DNA of 53,116 bases, from NCBI GenBank assembly GCA_008933805.1, contig WBUH01000011.1, positions 1 to 53,116 of the forward strand, written 5' to 3'. How positions within the stretch are numbered: position 1 is the first letter of the stretch; each line of letters starts with the position of its first letter. This document shows positions 17,580 through 25,591 of the stretch, piece after piece. Below the pieces are notes generated by a model. It was given only the letters and a program-made list of their open reading frames with translations. It searched no databases and was not told the DNA's origin. Origin of the DNA: Bacteroidota bacterium. Lineage in GTDB: Bacteria; Bacteroidota; Bacteroidia; UBA8524. Both the position numbers and the translations under genes were made by a program.

Positions 17580-18494
17580 ATGAAAACCATACTAAAACCA
17601 ATCACCTTATTCTTTGCCCTGTTTTTAATAACTGCCACCAGTTTTGCATGGAACGGCAGGGGGCACATGATTGTTGCCAGTATTGCCTACCGTAACCTGT
17701 CCGATTCATTGCAAATCCATTACACGGATATTCTGAAAGAACATCCGTTTTATCAGGATTGGAACAAGGAGTTCAACGAATTGACCGGAATTGAATTTGG
17801 GGAGTTCCTTTTTATGAAAGCTGCCACATGGCCTGATGATATACGCAAATCGGGCAATCCTAACGACCATCCCGAATGGCACTATATGTCTTACAAAATT
17901 GTTTATGACGGTAAAATACCTAAAAGGGAAGTCACTGACACAGTGAACGTCCTTACCCAATTAGAGCATTGTTTGGACTTGGTAAGGAACGATGACGAAG
18001 AAACCAACGAACGAGCCATTGCCCTTGCTTGGTACATACACTTGGTCGGGGATATGCACCAACCTCTGCATACTGCATCCCTGTTTAACACCCTGTACCC
18101 AAAAGGGGATTTGGGCGGTAACAGTATTAATGTAATTGTTAAAGCAGGTAACAATGCCACCAATTTGCATTCCTTTTGGGACGGCTTAATGGGCACGGGC
18201 AAAAGTTATTCAGCCATTTGCGACCAATCCCGTAATTTAACCAGTACACACACAGAGCCTTCGTTACCGATGGCGGACTCATTGTCCTTTACCCTTTGGA
18301 GTTATGAAAGCTATGCGCTGGCGGCAACCGTAGCGCACAAAAACGGGGAAATTGACCGTTTAAGCGGGATAAAGTCAAAAGACACCGCACCCCTAATCCC
18401 CAATGCGGAACAATATGTAAAAACCGCCAAAGCAACGGGCGAACTCAGGGTGGCTTTGGGTGGTTACAGGTTGGCAAAAACCTTATCCGATTAA
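17580..18494 (+). CDS. Secreted S1/P1-type zinc nuclease
   Basis: 304 residues starting MKTILKPITLFFALFLITATSFA, a signal peptide whose cleavage exposes Trp at the mature N-terminus (WNGRGHMIVASIAY). That Trp is a zinc ligand in the S1/P1 nuclease family. Further ligand motifs are WPDDIR, HPEWHYMSY, IHLVGDMHQPLHT and NLHSFWDG. These enzymes cut single-stranded DNA and RNA and remove 3'-phosphates in the periplasm or outside the cell. A start 37 codons upstream is possible but would bury the signal peptide. A palindromic hairpin with a T-tract lies just after the stop. It is unusual cargo inside a virus-like element; nucleic-acid scavenging or attack on competing DNA are possible roles. Confidence 0.88.
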   Translation: MKTILKPITLFFALFLITATSFAWNGRGHMIVASIAYRNLSDSLQIHYTDILKEHPFYQDWNKEFNELTGIEFGEFLFMKAATWPDDIRKSGNPNDHPEWHYMSYKIVYDGKIPKREVTDTVNVLTQLEHCLDLVRNDDEETNERAIALAWYIHLVGDMHQPLHTASLFNTLYPKGDLGGNSINVIVKAGNNATNLHSFWDGLMGTGKSYSAICDQSRNLTSTHTEPSLPMADSLSFTLWSYESYALAATVAHKNGEIDRLSGIKSKDTAPLIPNAEQYVKTAKATGELRVALGGYRLAKTLSD

Positions 18495-18520
18495 CCAAAA
18501 AACAAAGCGTTGAAGATTTC

Positions 18521-18536
18521 CAACAACGTGTTGTTG
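18521..18536 (-). repeat. Element-wide palindrome, exact copy
   Basis: CAACAAC-GT-GTTGTTG, reverse orientation. It is followed by GGGGTTTTT, so this copy may also terminate transcription of the upstream nuclease gene. Confidence 0.85.
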
Positions 18537-18725
18537 GGGTTTTTCAATGCGGTGTTTTTAACCGATAAACGGCTTGTTTTTTAGGCTGCAATACCACACT
18601 ACATAAACAAGAAACGCAGTATTTAAAGGCTTTTAGCGTATGTGTGCGTGTAGTGTAAAAACGTATCACCGCCGAAGCAATATGACCTCTAAAAGAGGTT
18701 GCATCCATCGTTTTCGTAGTTTTTC

Positions 18726-18741
18726 CAACAACACGTTGTTG
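18726..18741 (+). repeat. Element-wide palindrome, exact copy
   Basis: CAACAAC-AC-GTTGTTG, extended by one more paired base on each side (C..G). Intergenic, upstream of dinB. Confidence 0.85.
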
Positions 18742-18751
18742 GCACATTACC

Positions 18752-18794
18752 GTTCCACCCGTTCCATCGTGTTTCAGGTTGGAACGGGTGGAAC
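18752..18794. repeat. Perfect 15-bp stem-loop
   Basis: GTTCCACCCGTTCCA and TGGAACGGGTGGAAC are exact inverted repeats around a 13-nt loop, with no T-tract. The right arm runs into a tandem GGTGGAACA repeat. Confidence 0.75.
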
Positions 18795-18847
18795 AGGTGG
18801 AACACCCTTCATTTCTATTTCATCTCCAAAGGGTAGCCCCCCAACAA

Positions 18848-18871
18848 AAAACCGCCCATTGGAGCGGTTTT
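18848..18871. terminator. Bidirectional terminator-like hairpin
   Basis: AAAACCGC pairs with GCGGTTTT across an 8-nt loop, with T-rich sequence on both strands. Confidence 0.6.
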
Positions 18872-19066
18872 AATCTTGTGATGACTCATCAACAAGGGCA
18901 ATTGATAGTATATAGAATGCCGATATTTCAAAAGGAAACCAAAGGTACTTGTGGGTTGCTTTCACTACAAGGGTGAAAACACCCTCTTTGGTGTTTTGCT
19001 TTCTATACACATTGTTTAAAAATATCTGATTGACAGTCAGTTGATAGCAAATTTCCTGTTGACTTC

Positions 19067-19086
19067 TTAAACGCGAATTCGTTTAA
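19067..19086. promoter_or_regulatory. Palindromic operator upstream of dinB–dnaE
   Basis: TTAAACG-N6-CGTTTAA, with perfect 7-bp arms, ends 33 bp before the dinB ATG. A TATTCTTG near-match to the -7 consensus follows at 19097–19104, so a repressor here would cover the promoter. A LexA-type SOS box is the likely explanation given the genes controlled; no lexA gene is in the element, so the host repressor would act. Confidence 0.6.
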
Positions 19087-19119
19087 TTATACAACTTATT
19101 CTTGTCGGTAATTTCAACA

Positions 19120-20274
19120 ATGGAAACGCAAGTCGTACACTTGGACTTGGACACCTTTTTTGTGTCCGTAGAACGGCTTAAAAACCCTTCTCTGATAGGC
19201 AAACCCGTTATTGTGGGGGGCACTTCGGACAGGGGTGTGGTAGCGTCGTGCAGTTACGAAGCACGGGCATTCGGTATCCATGCGGCAATGCCCGCCCGAC
19301 AAGCCCGCTACTTATGCCCCAATGCCATATTTGTGCGGGGGGATTATGAGGATTACAGCAAATTTTCGCACATGGTTACGGAAATCATCACCGAAAAAGT
19401 ACCCTTGTTTGAAAAAGCATCCATTGATGAACATTACGTGGATATGACGGGTATGGACAAATTTCACGGTACCTACAGCTATATGCACGAATTAAGGCTT
19501 CGCATCATTAAAGAAACAGGCTTGCCCATTTCCTTCGGGTTGTCGCCCAATAAAACCGTTAGCAAAATAGCCACAGGCATTGCAAAACCTAACGGTGAAA
19601 AGCAAGTATTGCAACACATCATGCAGGAGTTCTTAGACCCTTTGCCGATAAACAAAATACCAATGGTGGGCGAAAAAAGCTACCGCAGGTTGCGCGATTT
19701 GGGTATCAGTACCATTTTCACACTTCGCCAAATGCCCGCCCCGCTTTTGGTAAATGTGTTGGGGGATAACGGCAGGGTGATTTGGGAACGAGCCAATGGT
19801 ATCGACCATACCCCCGTAATACCCTATTCAGAACAAAAAAGCATCAGCACCGAACGCACCTTTGATAAAGACACCATTGATGTTGTAACCGTCAAATCCA
19901 TCCTTACCAATATGGTGTGTGAACTAACCCACAAGCTGCGTGTGCAGCAAAAACTAACCGCCTGCATTACCGTAAAGATACGGTACAGCAATTTTGACAC
20001 GGAAAGCAAGCAAAAGCGTATCCCTTATACCTCAAGTGACCATATTCTGATAAAGGAAGCCTTGCTCCAATTTGACCAACTGTACCAACGCCGTATGCTG
20101 ATACGCTTAATTGGGGTAAGGGTATCGCATTTGGTTCACGGCACAGAGCAGTTGGATATGTTTGAAGACCGTATAGAGTTGCACAGCCTTTACCAAGCCC
20201 TTGATAAGATAAAATTGCGCTACGGTGAAGAGAAAATAACCCGTGCGTCGGGGTTGAATACCCATCGGCAATAA
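19120..20274 (+). CDS. dinB: Y-family DNA polymerase IV (DinB)
   Basis: 384 residues starting METQVVHLDLDTFF. The catalytic metal-binding motifs are DLDTFFVSVERL (palm) and KASIDEHYVDMTG (SIDE motif). CSYEARAFGIHAAMPARQARYLCP, the HhH-containing thumb (NKIPMVGEKSYRRLRDLGI) and the little-finger region follow in usual order. It performs error-prone translesion synthesis. The ATG at 19120 is chosen; an upstream TTG at 19102 lies within the promoter-like region. It lies 110 bp before a DnaE-type polymerase gene on the same strand and behind a palindromic operator, forming an inducible mutagenesis cassette carried by the element. Confidence 0.93.
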   Translation: METQVVHLDLDTFFVSVERLKNPSLIGKPVIVGGTSDRGVVASCSYEARAFGIHAAMPARQARYLCPNAIFVRGDYEDYSKFSHMVTEIITEKVPLFEKASIDEHYVDMTGMDKFHGTYSYMHELRLRIIKETGLPISFGLSPNKTVSKIATGIAKPNGEKQVLQHIMQEFLDPLPINKIPMVGEKSYRRLRDLGISTIFTLRQMPAPLLVNVLGDNGRVIWERANGIDHTPVIPYSEQKSISTERTFDKDTIDVVTVKSILTNMVCELTHKLRVQQKLTACITVKIRYSNFDTESKQKRIPYTSSDHILIKEALLQFDQLYQRRMLIRLIGVRVSHLVHGTEQLDMFEDRIELHSLYQALDKIKLRYGEEKITRASGLNTHRQ

Positions 20275-20384
20275 CACAAAACAACAAATCAGCCCCTTAC
20301 TGCCATTTGCCGCCCTGCCGGTGGCAAATGTGATACCCGCCCCCGCTGTTTAGGACTTAGAAAGGAAAGAAAGGACACAATACC

Positions 20385-23330
20385 ATGTACATTAACTGCC
20401 ATAGCACATACAGTCTTTGTTACGGCACATTACCCATCAAAGAGTTAGTTGCTCATGCTGCACAATTTGGCATCCGAGTATTGGCACTCACGGATATTAA
20501 CTGCTCCACAGGGGTGTTTGAGTTTGTGCAACAATGCAATTCCTGCGGTATCACCCCCATTATAGGGATAGAATTTAGGAGCAACAACACGTTGTTGTTT
20601 GTCGGGCTGGCTAAAAACAAAGAGGGGTTTAGGGAACTAAACACTTTTTTGACCGACCACAACCTGAATAAAACCCCTTTACCCGCACAAGCCCCCGAAT
20701 TTAAGCACGCAACGGTAGTATATCCTACCCACAACCTGCCCCCTGAAGGGACTTTGTTGCGGGATAACGAATACGTAGGCATCCGCCCTTCGGAACTCAC
20801 CAAACACCAATTAAAACTGCAACGGGGCGAATTAAAGAAAGCAGTGGTGTTACAACCTGTTACCTACTTAAACCTAACAGGCAGGGAACTGCACAAACGC
20901 CTACGGGCAATAGACAACAACGTGTTGTTGACAATGCTGAATAAAGAAATGGGAGTGGCTGAGGATGAATACCTGATAGAACCCGACCGCATTGTAAGGC
21001 GTTTCAGTGCCTACCCTGAAATTATCCTAAACACACAGCGGTTAATGGAAAGTTGTCAGTTTACAACGGACTTTGACACCATCAAAAACAAGCGGCTGTT
21101 TACCACCAGCATTTACGACGATAGGCAGCTTTTGCGCAAGTTGGCAATGGACGGCGTAGTGCAGCGTTACGGGAAAGGCAACCGCGAAGCCCACAAACGG
21201 GCACTGCATGAATTGGAGGTAATTGAGAACTTGGGATTTGAAGCCTACTTTTTAATTACGTGGGATATTATCCGCTATTCCATGTCAAGGGGTTTCTTTC
21301 ACGTGGGCAGAGGCAGCGGAGCAAACAGTATTGTAGCGTATTGCTTGCGCATCACAGACGTTGACCCCATTGGATTGGATTTGTACTTTGAACGCTTTTT
21401 AAACCCCAAACGTACCAGCCCCCCCGATTTTGATATTGATTATTCGTGGAAAGACAGGGACGATGTACACGAATACATCTTTAAACGTTACGGCAGGGAG
21501 CATACCGCCTTATTAGGGGCTATCAGCACCTTTCAGCGCAGGGGAGCGATTAGGGAATTGGGAAAAGTGTATGGGTTGCCAAAGAATGATATGGACGAAA
21601 TGGCGGCCAACAAACGGTTTGACTTTAACAGGGATACCGTTACCCAAGAAATAGCCTTGTATGCCCGAATGTTAAACGGGTTTCCGAACCACCGCACCAT
21701 ACACGCAGGCGGGGTATTGATTAGTGAAGAACCTATCAGCTATTACACCGCCCTTGATTTGCCGCCCAAGGGGCTGCCCACCGCCCAATGGGATATGTAC
21801 GAAGCTGAACGTATCCGCATGGACAAACTCGATATTTTAAGCCAACGGGGTTTAGGGCATATCAAAGACGCTACCGACCTTGTGCAGCAAAACAGGGGTA
21901 AAAAGATAGATATTCACGAGGTAGCCCCCATAATGAACGACCCCAATGTGAAAGCACAGCTAAAATCGGGGGACAGTATTGGCTGCTTCTACATCGAAAG
22001 TCCTGCTATGCGGGGGTTGTTAAACAAATTGCATTGTGATAATTACCTCACCTTGGTGGCTGCAAGTTCCATTATCCGCCCCGGAGTGGCTTCATCGGGA
22101 ATGATGGGGGAATACATCAAGCGGTTTCATCACCCTGAGTCGGTGCAATACTTACATCCCGTAATGGAGGAGCAACTGAAAGAGACTTACGGGGTAATGG
22201 TATATCAAGAGGACGTTATCAAAGTATGCCACCACTTTGCAGGATTGGACTTGGCCGATTCTGATGTTTTGAGGCGGGCAATGAGCGGAAAGTACCGTTC
22301 AAAGATTGAGTTTGATAAATTGGTAGCAAAGTTCTTTTCTAATTGCAGGGAAAAGGGGTATTCTGAAGAACTAACCAAAGAGGTGTGGCGGCAAATTGAA
22401 AGTTTTGCGGGGTATTCATTCAGCAAGGCACACAGTGCCTCTTATGCCGTGGAGAGCTTTCAGAGTTTGTACCTGAAAACCTACCACCCCAAAGAGTTTT
22501 ATATCGCTGTAATTAACAATTTCGGAGGGTTTTACAGTACGTGGGTATATGTACACGAAGCCATAAAAGCAGGGGTAACGGTGCACCTGCCTTGTGTGAA
22601 CAACAGCGATTGGTTAACCAACCTGAATGGCGACGATGCGTATTTGGGGTTTATCCATCTCAAAGGGTTGGAGCAAGGAGTGGCCGAGCGGATAATCACC
22701 GATAGGTTTTACAACGGGCTATACAGGGATTTTGAGGACTTTGCCACCCGAACCAAAGCCCCCCTTGAGCAATTATTGCTGTTAATCCGTGTGGGTGCGT
22801 TGCGGTTTACAAGGCAGGGCAAACGAACCTTACAGTGGGATGCACACCTGTTAACGGGGCATATTGACATTGCCCCCGATGCCCAATGTTTGTTTGAGAC
22901 GAAGGCAAAGAAGTTTGAATTACCCGTGTTGGAGCATAGTTTGGTAGAGGATGCTTACGACGAAATGGAGTTGTTGGGGTTTTCGTTGTCAATGTCGGCG
23001 TTTGATTTGGTGGAATTACCACAAAAGGGACTTATTACTGCAAAAGAATTAATTGCCAATGCAGGGCGCATAGTGAGCATTGCAGGCAATTTTGTGGCTC
23101 CCAAACCCGTGCGTACCGTTCATGGGCAGGAAATGGCTTTTGCAGCGTTTTTGGATAAAGAAGGGGCGTTTTTTGATACGGTGCATTTTCCCGATAGCCT
23201 TAAATTCTATCCCATACACGGTAAAGGGGTGTATCAAATTATTGGCAAAGTGGTATTGGATTTTGGGTATCCCTGTATTGAGGTAAAGAGGCTTAAAAAG
23301 TTGCCTGCGGTGAAAGACCCAAGGTATTAG
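20385..23330 (+). CDS. dnaE: DnaE-type DNA polymerase III alpha subunit (short, error-prone type)
   Basis: 981 residues, shorter than replicative DnaE (about 1160). The catalytic PDFDID motif (PPDFDIDYSW) and upstream GRGSGANSIVAYCLRITDVDP are intact. So are the PHP-like start (HSTYSLCYGT, ALTDINCSTG), the finger region (FAGYSFSKAHSASYAVESF) and a C-terminal OB-like segment (GRIVSIAGNF onward). In the PHP domain the metal-binding His residues of HxH and TDH are absent, so it should be inactive as exonuclease. AGGAAAGAAAGGA lies just before the ATG, a strong ribosome site for this phylum. Paired with dinB it resembles ImuC/DnaE2-type mutasome partners. Two exact element-wide palindromes lie inside it, at 20582 and 20915. 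Confidence 0.92.
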   Translation: MYINCHSTYSLCYGTLPIKELVAHAAQFGIRVLALTDINCSTGVFEFVQQCNSCGITPIIGIEFRSNNTLLFVGLAKNKEGFRELNTFLTDHNLNKTPLPAQAPEFKHATVVYPTHNLPPEGTLLRDNEYVGIRPSELTKHQLKLQRGELKKAVVLQPVTYLNLTGRELHKRLRAIDNNVLLTMLNKEMGVAEDEYLIEPDRIVRRFSAYPEIILNTQRLMESCQFTTDFDTIKNKRLFTTSIYDDRQLLRKLAMDGVVQRYGKGNREAHKRALHELEVIENLGFEAYFLITWDIIRYSMSRGFFHVGRGSGANSIVAYCLRITDVDPIGLDLYFERFLNPKRTSPPDFDIDYSWKDRDDVHEYIFKRYGREHTALLGAISTFQRRGAIRELGKVYGLPKNDMDEMAANKRFDFNRDTVTQEIALYARMLNGFPNHRTIHAGGVLISEEPISYYTALDLPPKGLPTAQWDMYEAERIRMDKLDILSQRGLGHIKDATDLVQQNRGKKIDIHEVAPIMNDPNVKAQLKSGDSIGCFYIESPAMRGLLNKLHCDNYLTLVAASSIIRPGVASSGMMGEYIKRFHHPESVQYLHPVMEEQLKETYGVMVYQEDVIKVCHHFAGLDLADSDVLRRAMSGKYRSKIEFDKLVAKFFSNCREKGYSEELTKEVWRQIESFAGYSFSKAHSASYAVESFQSLYLKTYHPKEFYIAVINNFGGFYSTWVYVHEAIKAGVTVHLPCVNNSDWLTNLNGDDAYLGFIHLKGLEQGVAERIITDRFYNGLYRDFEDFATRTKAPLEQLLLLIRVGALRFTRQGKRTLQWDAHLLTGHIDIAPDAQCLFETKAKKFELPVLEHSLVEDAYDEMELLGFSLSMSAFDLVELPQKGLITAKELIANAGRIVSIAGNFVAPKPVRTVHGQEMAFAAFLDKEGAFFDTVHFPDSLKFYPIHGKGVYQIIGKVVLDFGYPCIEVKRLKKLPAVKDPRY
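20582..20597 (+). repeat. Element-wide palindrome, exact copy inside dnaE
   Basis: CAACAAC-AC-GTTGTTG, read in the dnaE frame as Asn-Asn-Thr-Leu-Leu. Confidence 0.85.
20915..20930 (-). repeat. Element-wide palindrome, exact copy inside dnaE
   Basis: CAACAAC-GT-GTTGTTG, read in the dnaE frame as Asn-Asn-Val-Leu-Leu. Confidence 0.85.
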
Positions 23331-23361
23331 ATTAATAACCCACGATTTAATATATTTGAGT

Positions 23362-23574
23362 ATGAAAAAGCTAATTACACTATTATTCTTGCTTGTTTCA
23401 TCTATAACATTTTCAGATTGTTCAAAGGATGATAATAACGCACCTCAATCCGATTGTCAGACTGACGCAAGCAAACGACGCGGGGCAAGGTGTAAGGACG
23501 GTACTGAGTCAATGGCAACAGGGTCAGGTGCTTGCTCAGGGCATGGGGGTGTTGATTATTGGCTGTGTAAATAG
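23362..23574 (+). CDS. Small DUF3761-like lipoprotein
   Basis: 70 residues starting MKKLITLLFLLVSS, with a Cys after the hydrophobic core (FSDC), so it is probably a lipoprotein. The C-terminal half, RCKDGTESMATGSGACSGHGGVDYWLC, matches the Cys-rich DUF3761 pattern (C-x-DG-x-S, then G-x-CSGHGGV-x-W). The function is unknown; the four mature cysteines could form disulfides outside the cytoplasm. It begins 31 bp after dnaE, so it may be read through from the dinB–dnaE promoter, and it ends convergent with the SRAP gene. A TTG two codons upstream is a weaker start. Confidence 0.7.
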   Translation: MKKLITLLFLLVSSITFSDCSKDDNNAPQSDCQTDASKRRGARCKDGTESMATGSGACSGHGGVDYWLCK

Positions 23575-23609
23575 CTATTATGATTAAAGAGACGCGTTTA
23601 CAACTGAAA

Positions 23610-24326
23610 TCAGTCTATTCGCTTCTCAATCTCAGGATTATTCTCTTTTGACTTCACAATTTTACTATCCACTGGGTAAAACTCAAATTCAGAGGTGTCG
23701 GCAGGTTTCATTAGTTCTGCAATGAAATCCAAATCAGCTTTTGGGTCAAGCCAAACAGGTATGGTTTCGGGGTCAAGTAGAAGCGGTGAACGGTGGTGGC
23801 CTACTTCTTGCAATAAGGGTGTTGCTCCAGTAGTAAGAATTGAGAACGTGCGGATGGTTTCACCCGTGGATTTATCCGTCCAGTCCTCATAAATTCCACC
23901 TGCAAAAAATGGCTCGCTATCCTTACGGTGGATTAAAAATGGCTTATTATACTTTTCCTTTTCAGGGCCTTCAATGAAAAAGTCCATTGGGATAATGCAA
24001 CGACGGCTTTTTGCAGCATTTCTAAAACTCGGCATCGTAAATATCCCCTTTGCTCCATTATACAAAGGGTCGTTAGAGGGGTTTTCCTTTCCCTCCACAC
24101 GTGCATTGAACAAGTACATCTTTTTATCACTCCACACCGGACATAACCCAAAAATTGCCCATTGATAAGCTGCGGGTTTATCTGGCGTTAAAATGCCTGC
24201 AAATTTTCCTACCCATGTATTTAGGTTAAGCTGCATCCCTTCTTTGGGGGCAATATCAGTTTCAGGTAAAAACTCTTGTTTAACTTTTTTAAGAGGTAGC
24301 TTCTTTTGGCCAAAGGTTCCGCACAT
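23610..24326 (-). CDS. SRAP-domain (YedK/HMCES-like) abasic-site protein
   Basis: 238 residues starting MCGTFG, with the conserved Cys2 that becomes the N-terminal nucleophile after Met removal and crosslinks to abasic sites in single-stranded DNA. Other family landmarks are RRCIIPMDFFIEG (the DGFYEW-like active-site Glu region) and GHHRSPLLLDPETIPVWLD (HxRMP-like His motif). The early RYNIAPT motif is diverged to ETDIAPKEG. SRAP proteins often sit near SOS polymerase genes, as here, convergent with dinB–dnaE–lipoprotein. A DNA-damage-linked role for this part of the element is likely. The family call is firm. Confidence 0.9.
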   Translation of the reverse strand: MCGTFGQKKLPLKKVKQEFLPETDIAPKEGMQLNLNTWVGKFAGILTPDKPAAYQWAIFGLCPVWSDKKMYLFNARVEGKENPSNDPLYNGAKGIFTMPSFRNAAKSRRCIIPMDFFIEGPEKEKYNKPFLIHRKDSEPFFAGGIYEDWTDKSTGETIRTFSILTTGATPLLQEVGHHRSPLLLDPETIPVWLDPKADLDFIAELMKPADTSEFEFYPVDSKIVKSKENNPEIEKRID

Positions 24327-24739
24327 ACTGCAAATTACTCTAATTTATCAAAAAATCTTTACTTTCCACCTCCAACGAAAAGTTACCTTTATTGCTTCTG
24401 TTAAAAGATTTATTTTGTGTTTTGTACGTTTTTCACCTTTCTATAATGAAAAAATTGTGACTTGTGATTTTTTTCTTGGCAACATTATTGCTAATATCAA
24501 ATTAAGATGTGATAGCATTTATTGCCAATGACAAGTATTGAAAATAAAACTTGCGTTGGAAAACAAAAAGACTTAGCTTTGTGATATATTAATTGATGGA
24601 AGATTCACTGCTTTTTTAATATTCTATTGTAGCAAAAACATTTTATTAAGATTTTTTTTTATAAGATTTACGTTTTAAAAACATTTAATTTGTGGTCGTC
24701 ATATTGCTATGACGACCTTTTTATTTTAATTACATTGGT
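24327..24739. other. AT-rich gene-free region between SRAP and DUF3825 genes
   Basis: 413 bp, strongly AT-rich with long T runs near 24650. It must hold the divergent promoters of both flanking genes. The only clear structure is a terminator-like hairpin at 24694–24722 right before the DUF3825 start. No ORF or RNA family is recognised. Confidence 0.5.
24694..24722 (+). terminator. Hairpin plus T-tract 17 bp upstream of the DUF3825 start
   Basis: GGTCGTCATA/TATGACGACC is a perfect 10-bp stem with a TTGC loop, followed by TTTTT. It either ends a small upstream RNA or acts as an attenuator in the 5' leader of the next gene. Confidence 0.65.
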
Positions 24740-25537
24740 ATGATGGAACTTTTTACGCATGGCTATTTTGGAAAATTCGATGAGAGTTTGGAACATCTTG
24801 CAACAAAACTTGCTCTGACAGAAACATGGTCGTATTCAGACCCTGAAAAAGAAGAAAGAGAAGGGAATAAAGCAGCAAAATTTAAATTCCCAATCCTACG
24901 GAATTATTTGGAGCATACATTCCGTAAAATAAAATCTGAAAATAAAATTGTTATCTCAGACGATACAAACTTCTCATGCTTTAATACTGGTTTAGTAACA
25001 CAAAATTTAGAAGAGATTTTCGCCTTTTTTGAGAAGAACAAAAATTCAAACTCAAGGGCACCTTATTTTTTTAAGGCATTTATCAAAAAGAGTGATAGAG
25101 ATTTTCTAAATCATTTTTCTGCTAAATATCCTGAGACTGCGAACTATTTTGACCAACCCGAAGCTTTGTTATTTAATCCTCGAATTGAACTCATTCCTGA
25201 CATTGACCATATCATTTCAGACAATAAGAATAGATTTCCAAGTCCTCTCAATAATGCCTCCGAAAGGGAGGTTCGAAAACATTTAGTTGGGGCACTTGAT
25301 GACATCTCAAAAAGGGTTAAAATAAATTATAAGTTGGCAATTCCGCAATTCTATGACAACAAATTCCAATTGTTATTACCACTAAATTTAATGGACACAA
25401 GTCAAGCTGATTTAGCTCTTGTTGTTCAACGAATTAATCAAACGACTTATAATGCAAAAACGTGTTTAACAATCGGAATGGCATACAACAATGCAAGACT
25501 TATTGTTTGTCCTCACAGTGAATGGCTTAAGCCATAA
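24740..25537 (+). CDS. DUF3825 family protein
   Basis: 265 residues. Family landmarks are the TWSYSDPEK start region, ILRNYLEHTFRKI, FNTGLVTQNLEEIFAFFEKN, APYFFKAF, and the end TCLTIGMAYNNARLIVCPHSEWL. DUF3825 occurs in bacteria alone or fused to helicase or nucleic-acid-binding modules, and the activity is unproven. It is on the plus strand, flanked by the SRAP gene and the end of the late operon, so it is a separate transcription unit behind a hairpin/T-tract leader. It is AT-richer than its neighbours, which suggests recent gain. Base use and isolation fit a moron-type accessory gene. Confidence 0.8.
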   Translation: MMELFTHGYFGKFDESLEHLATKLALTETWSYSDPEKEEREGNKAAKFKFPILRNYLEHTFRKIKSENKIVISDDTNFSCFNTGLVTQNLEEIFAFFEKNKNSNSRAPYFFKAFIKKSDRDFLNHFSAKYPETANYFDQPEALLFNPRIELIPDIDHIISDNKNRFPSPLNNASEREVRKHLVGALDDISKRVKINYKLAIPQFYDNKFQLLLPLNLMDTSQADLALVVQRINQTTYNAKTCLTIGMAYNNARLIVCPHSEWLKP

Positions 25538-25548
25538 GATGTTTAAGT

Positions 25549-25571
25549 AAAAAAGCCGCATCCCTGCGGCA
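25549..25571 (-). terminator. Terminator of the late operon
   Basis: GCCGCA/TGCGGC stem (25555–25570) followed by TTTTTT on the minus strand, about 20 bp past the stop of the RecA-fold ATPase gene. It marks the end of the long minus-strand gene array. Confidence 0.8.
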
Positions 25572-25591
25572 TTGTCACTAATATAAGGGGT

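Larger units (their letters stand above)
18495..19066. other. Gene-free control region with palindromes and hairpins
   Basis: About 570 bp between the nuclease gene and dinB. It carries two exact copies of the element-wide palindrome (18521, 18726), a perfect 15-bp hairpin (18752–18766 with 18780–18794, 13-nt loop), a tandem GGTGGAACA repeat next to it (about 18787–18804), a bidirectional terminator (18848–18871) and a GGGTGAAAACACCC hairpin near 18971. The density of structure suits a replication origin or control region, but no initiator-binding iterons beyond the palindrome can be named. Confidence 0.55.

Noticed and set aside
18640-18873. 77-residue plus-strand frame
   Set aside because: Spans the palindrome, the 15-bp stem-loop and a terminator; composition is non-coding.
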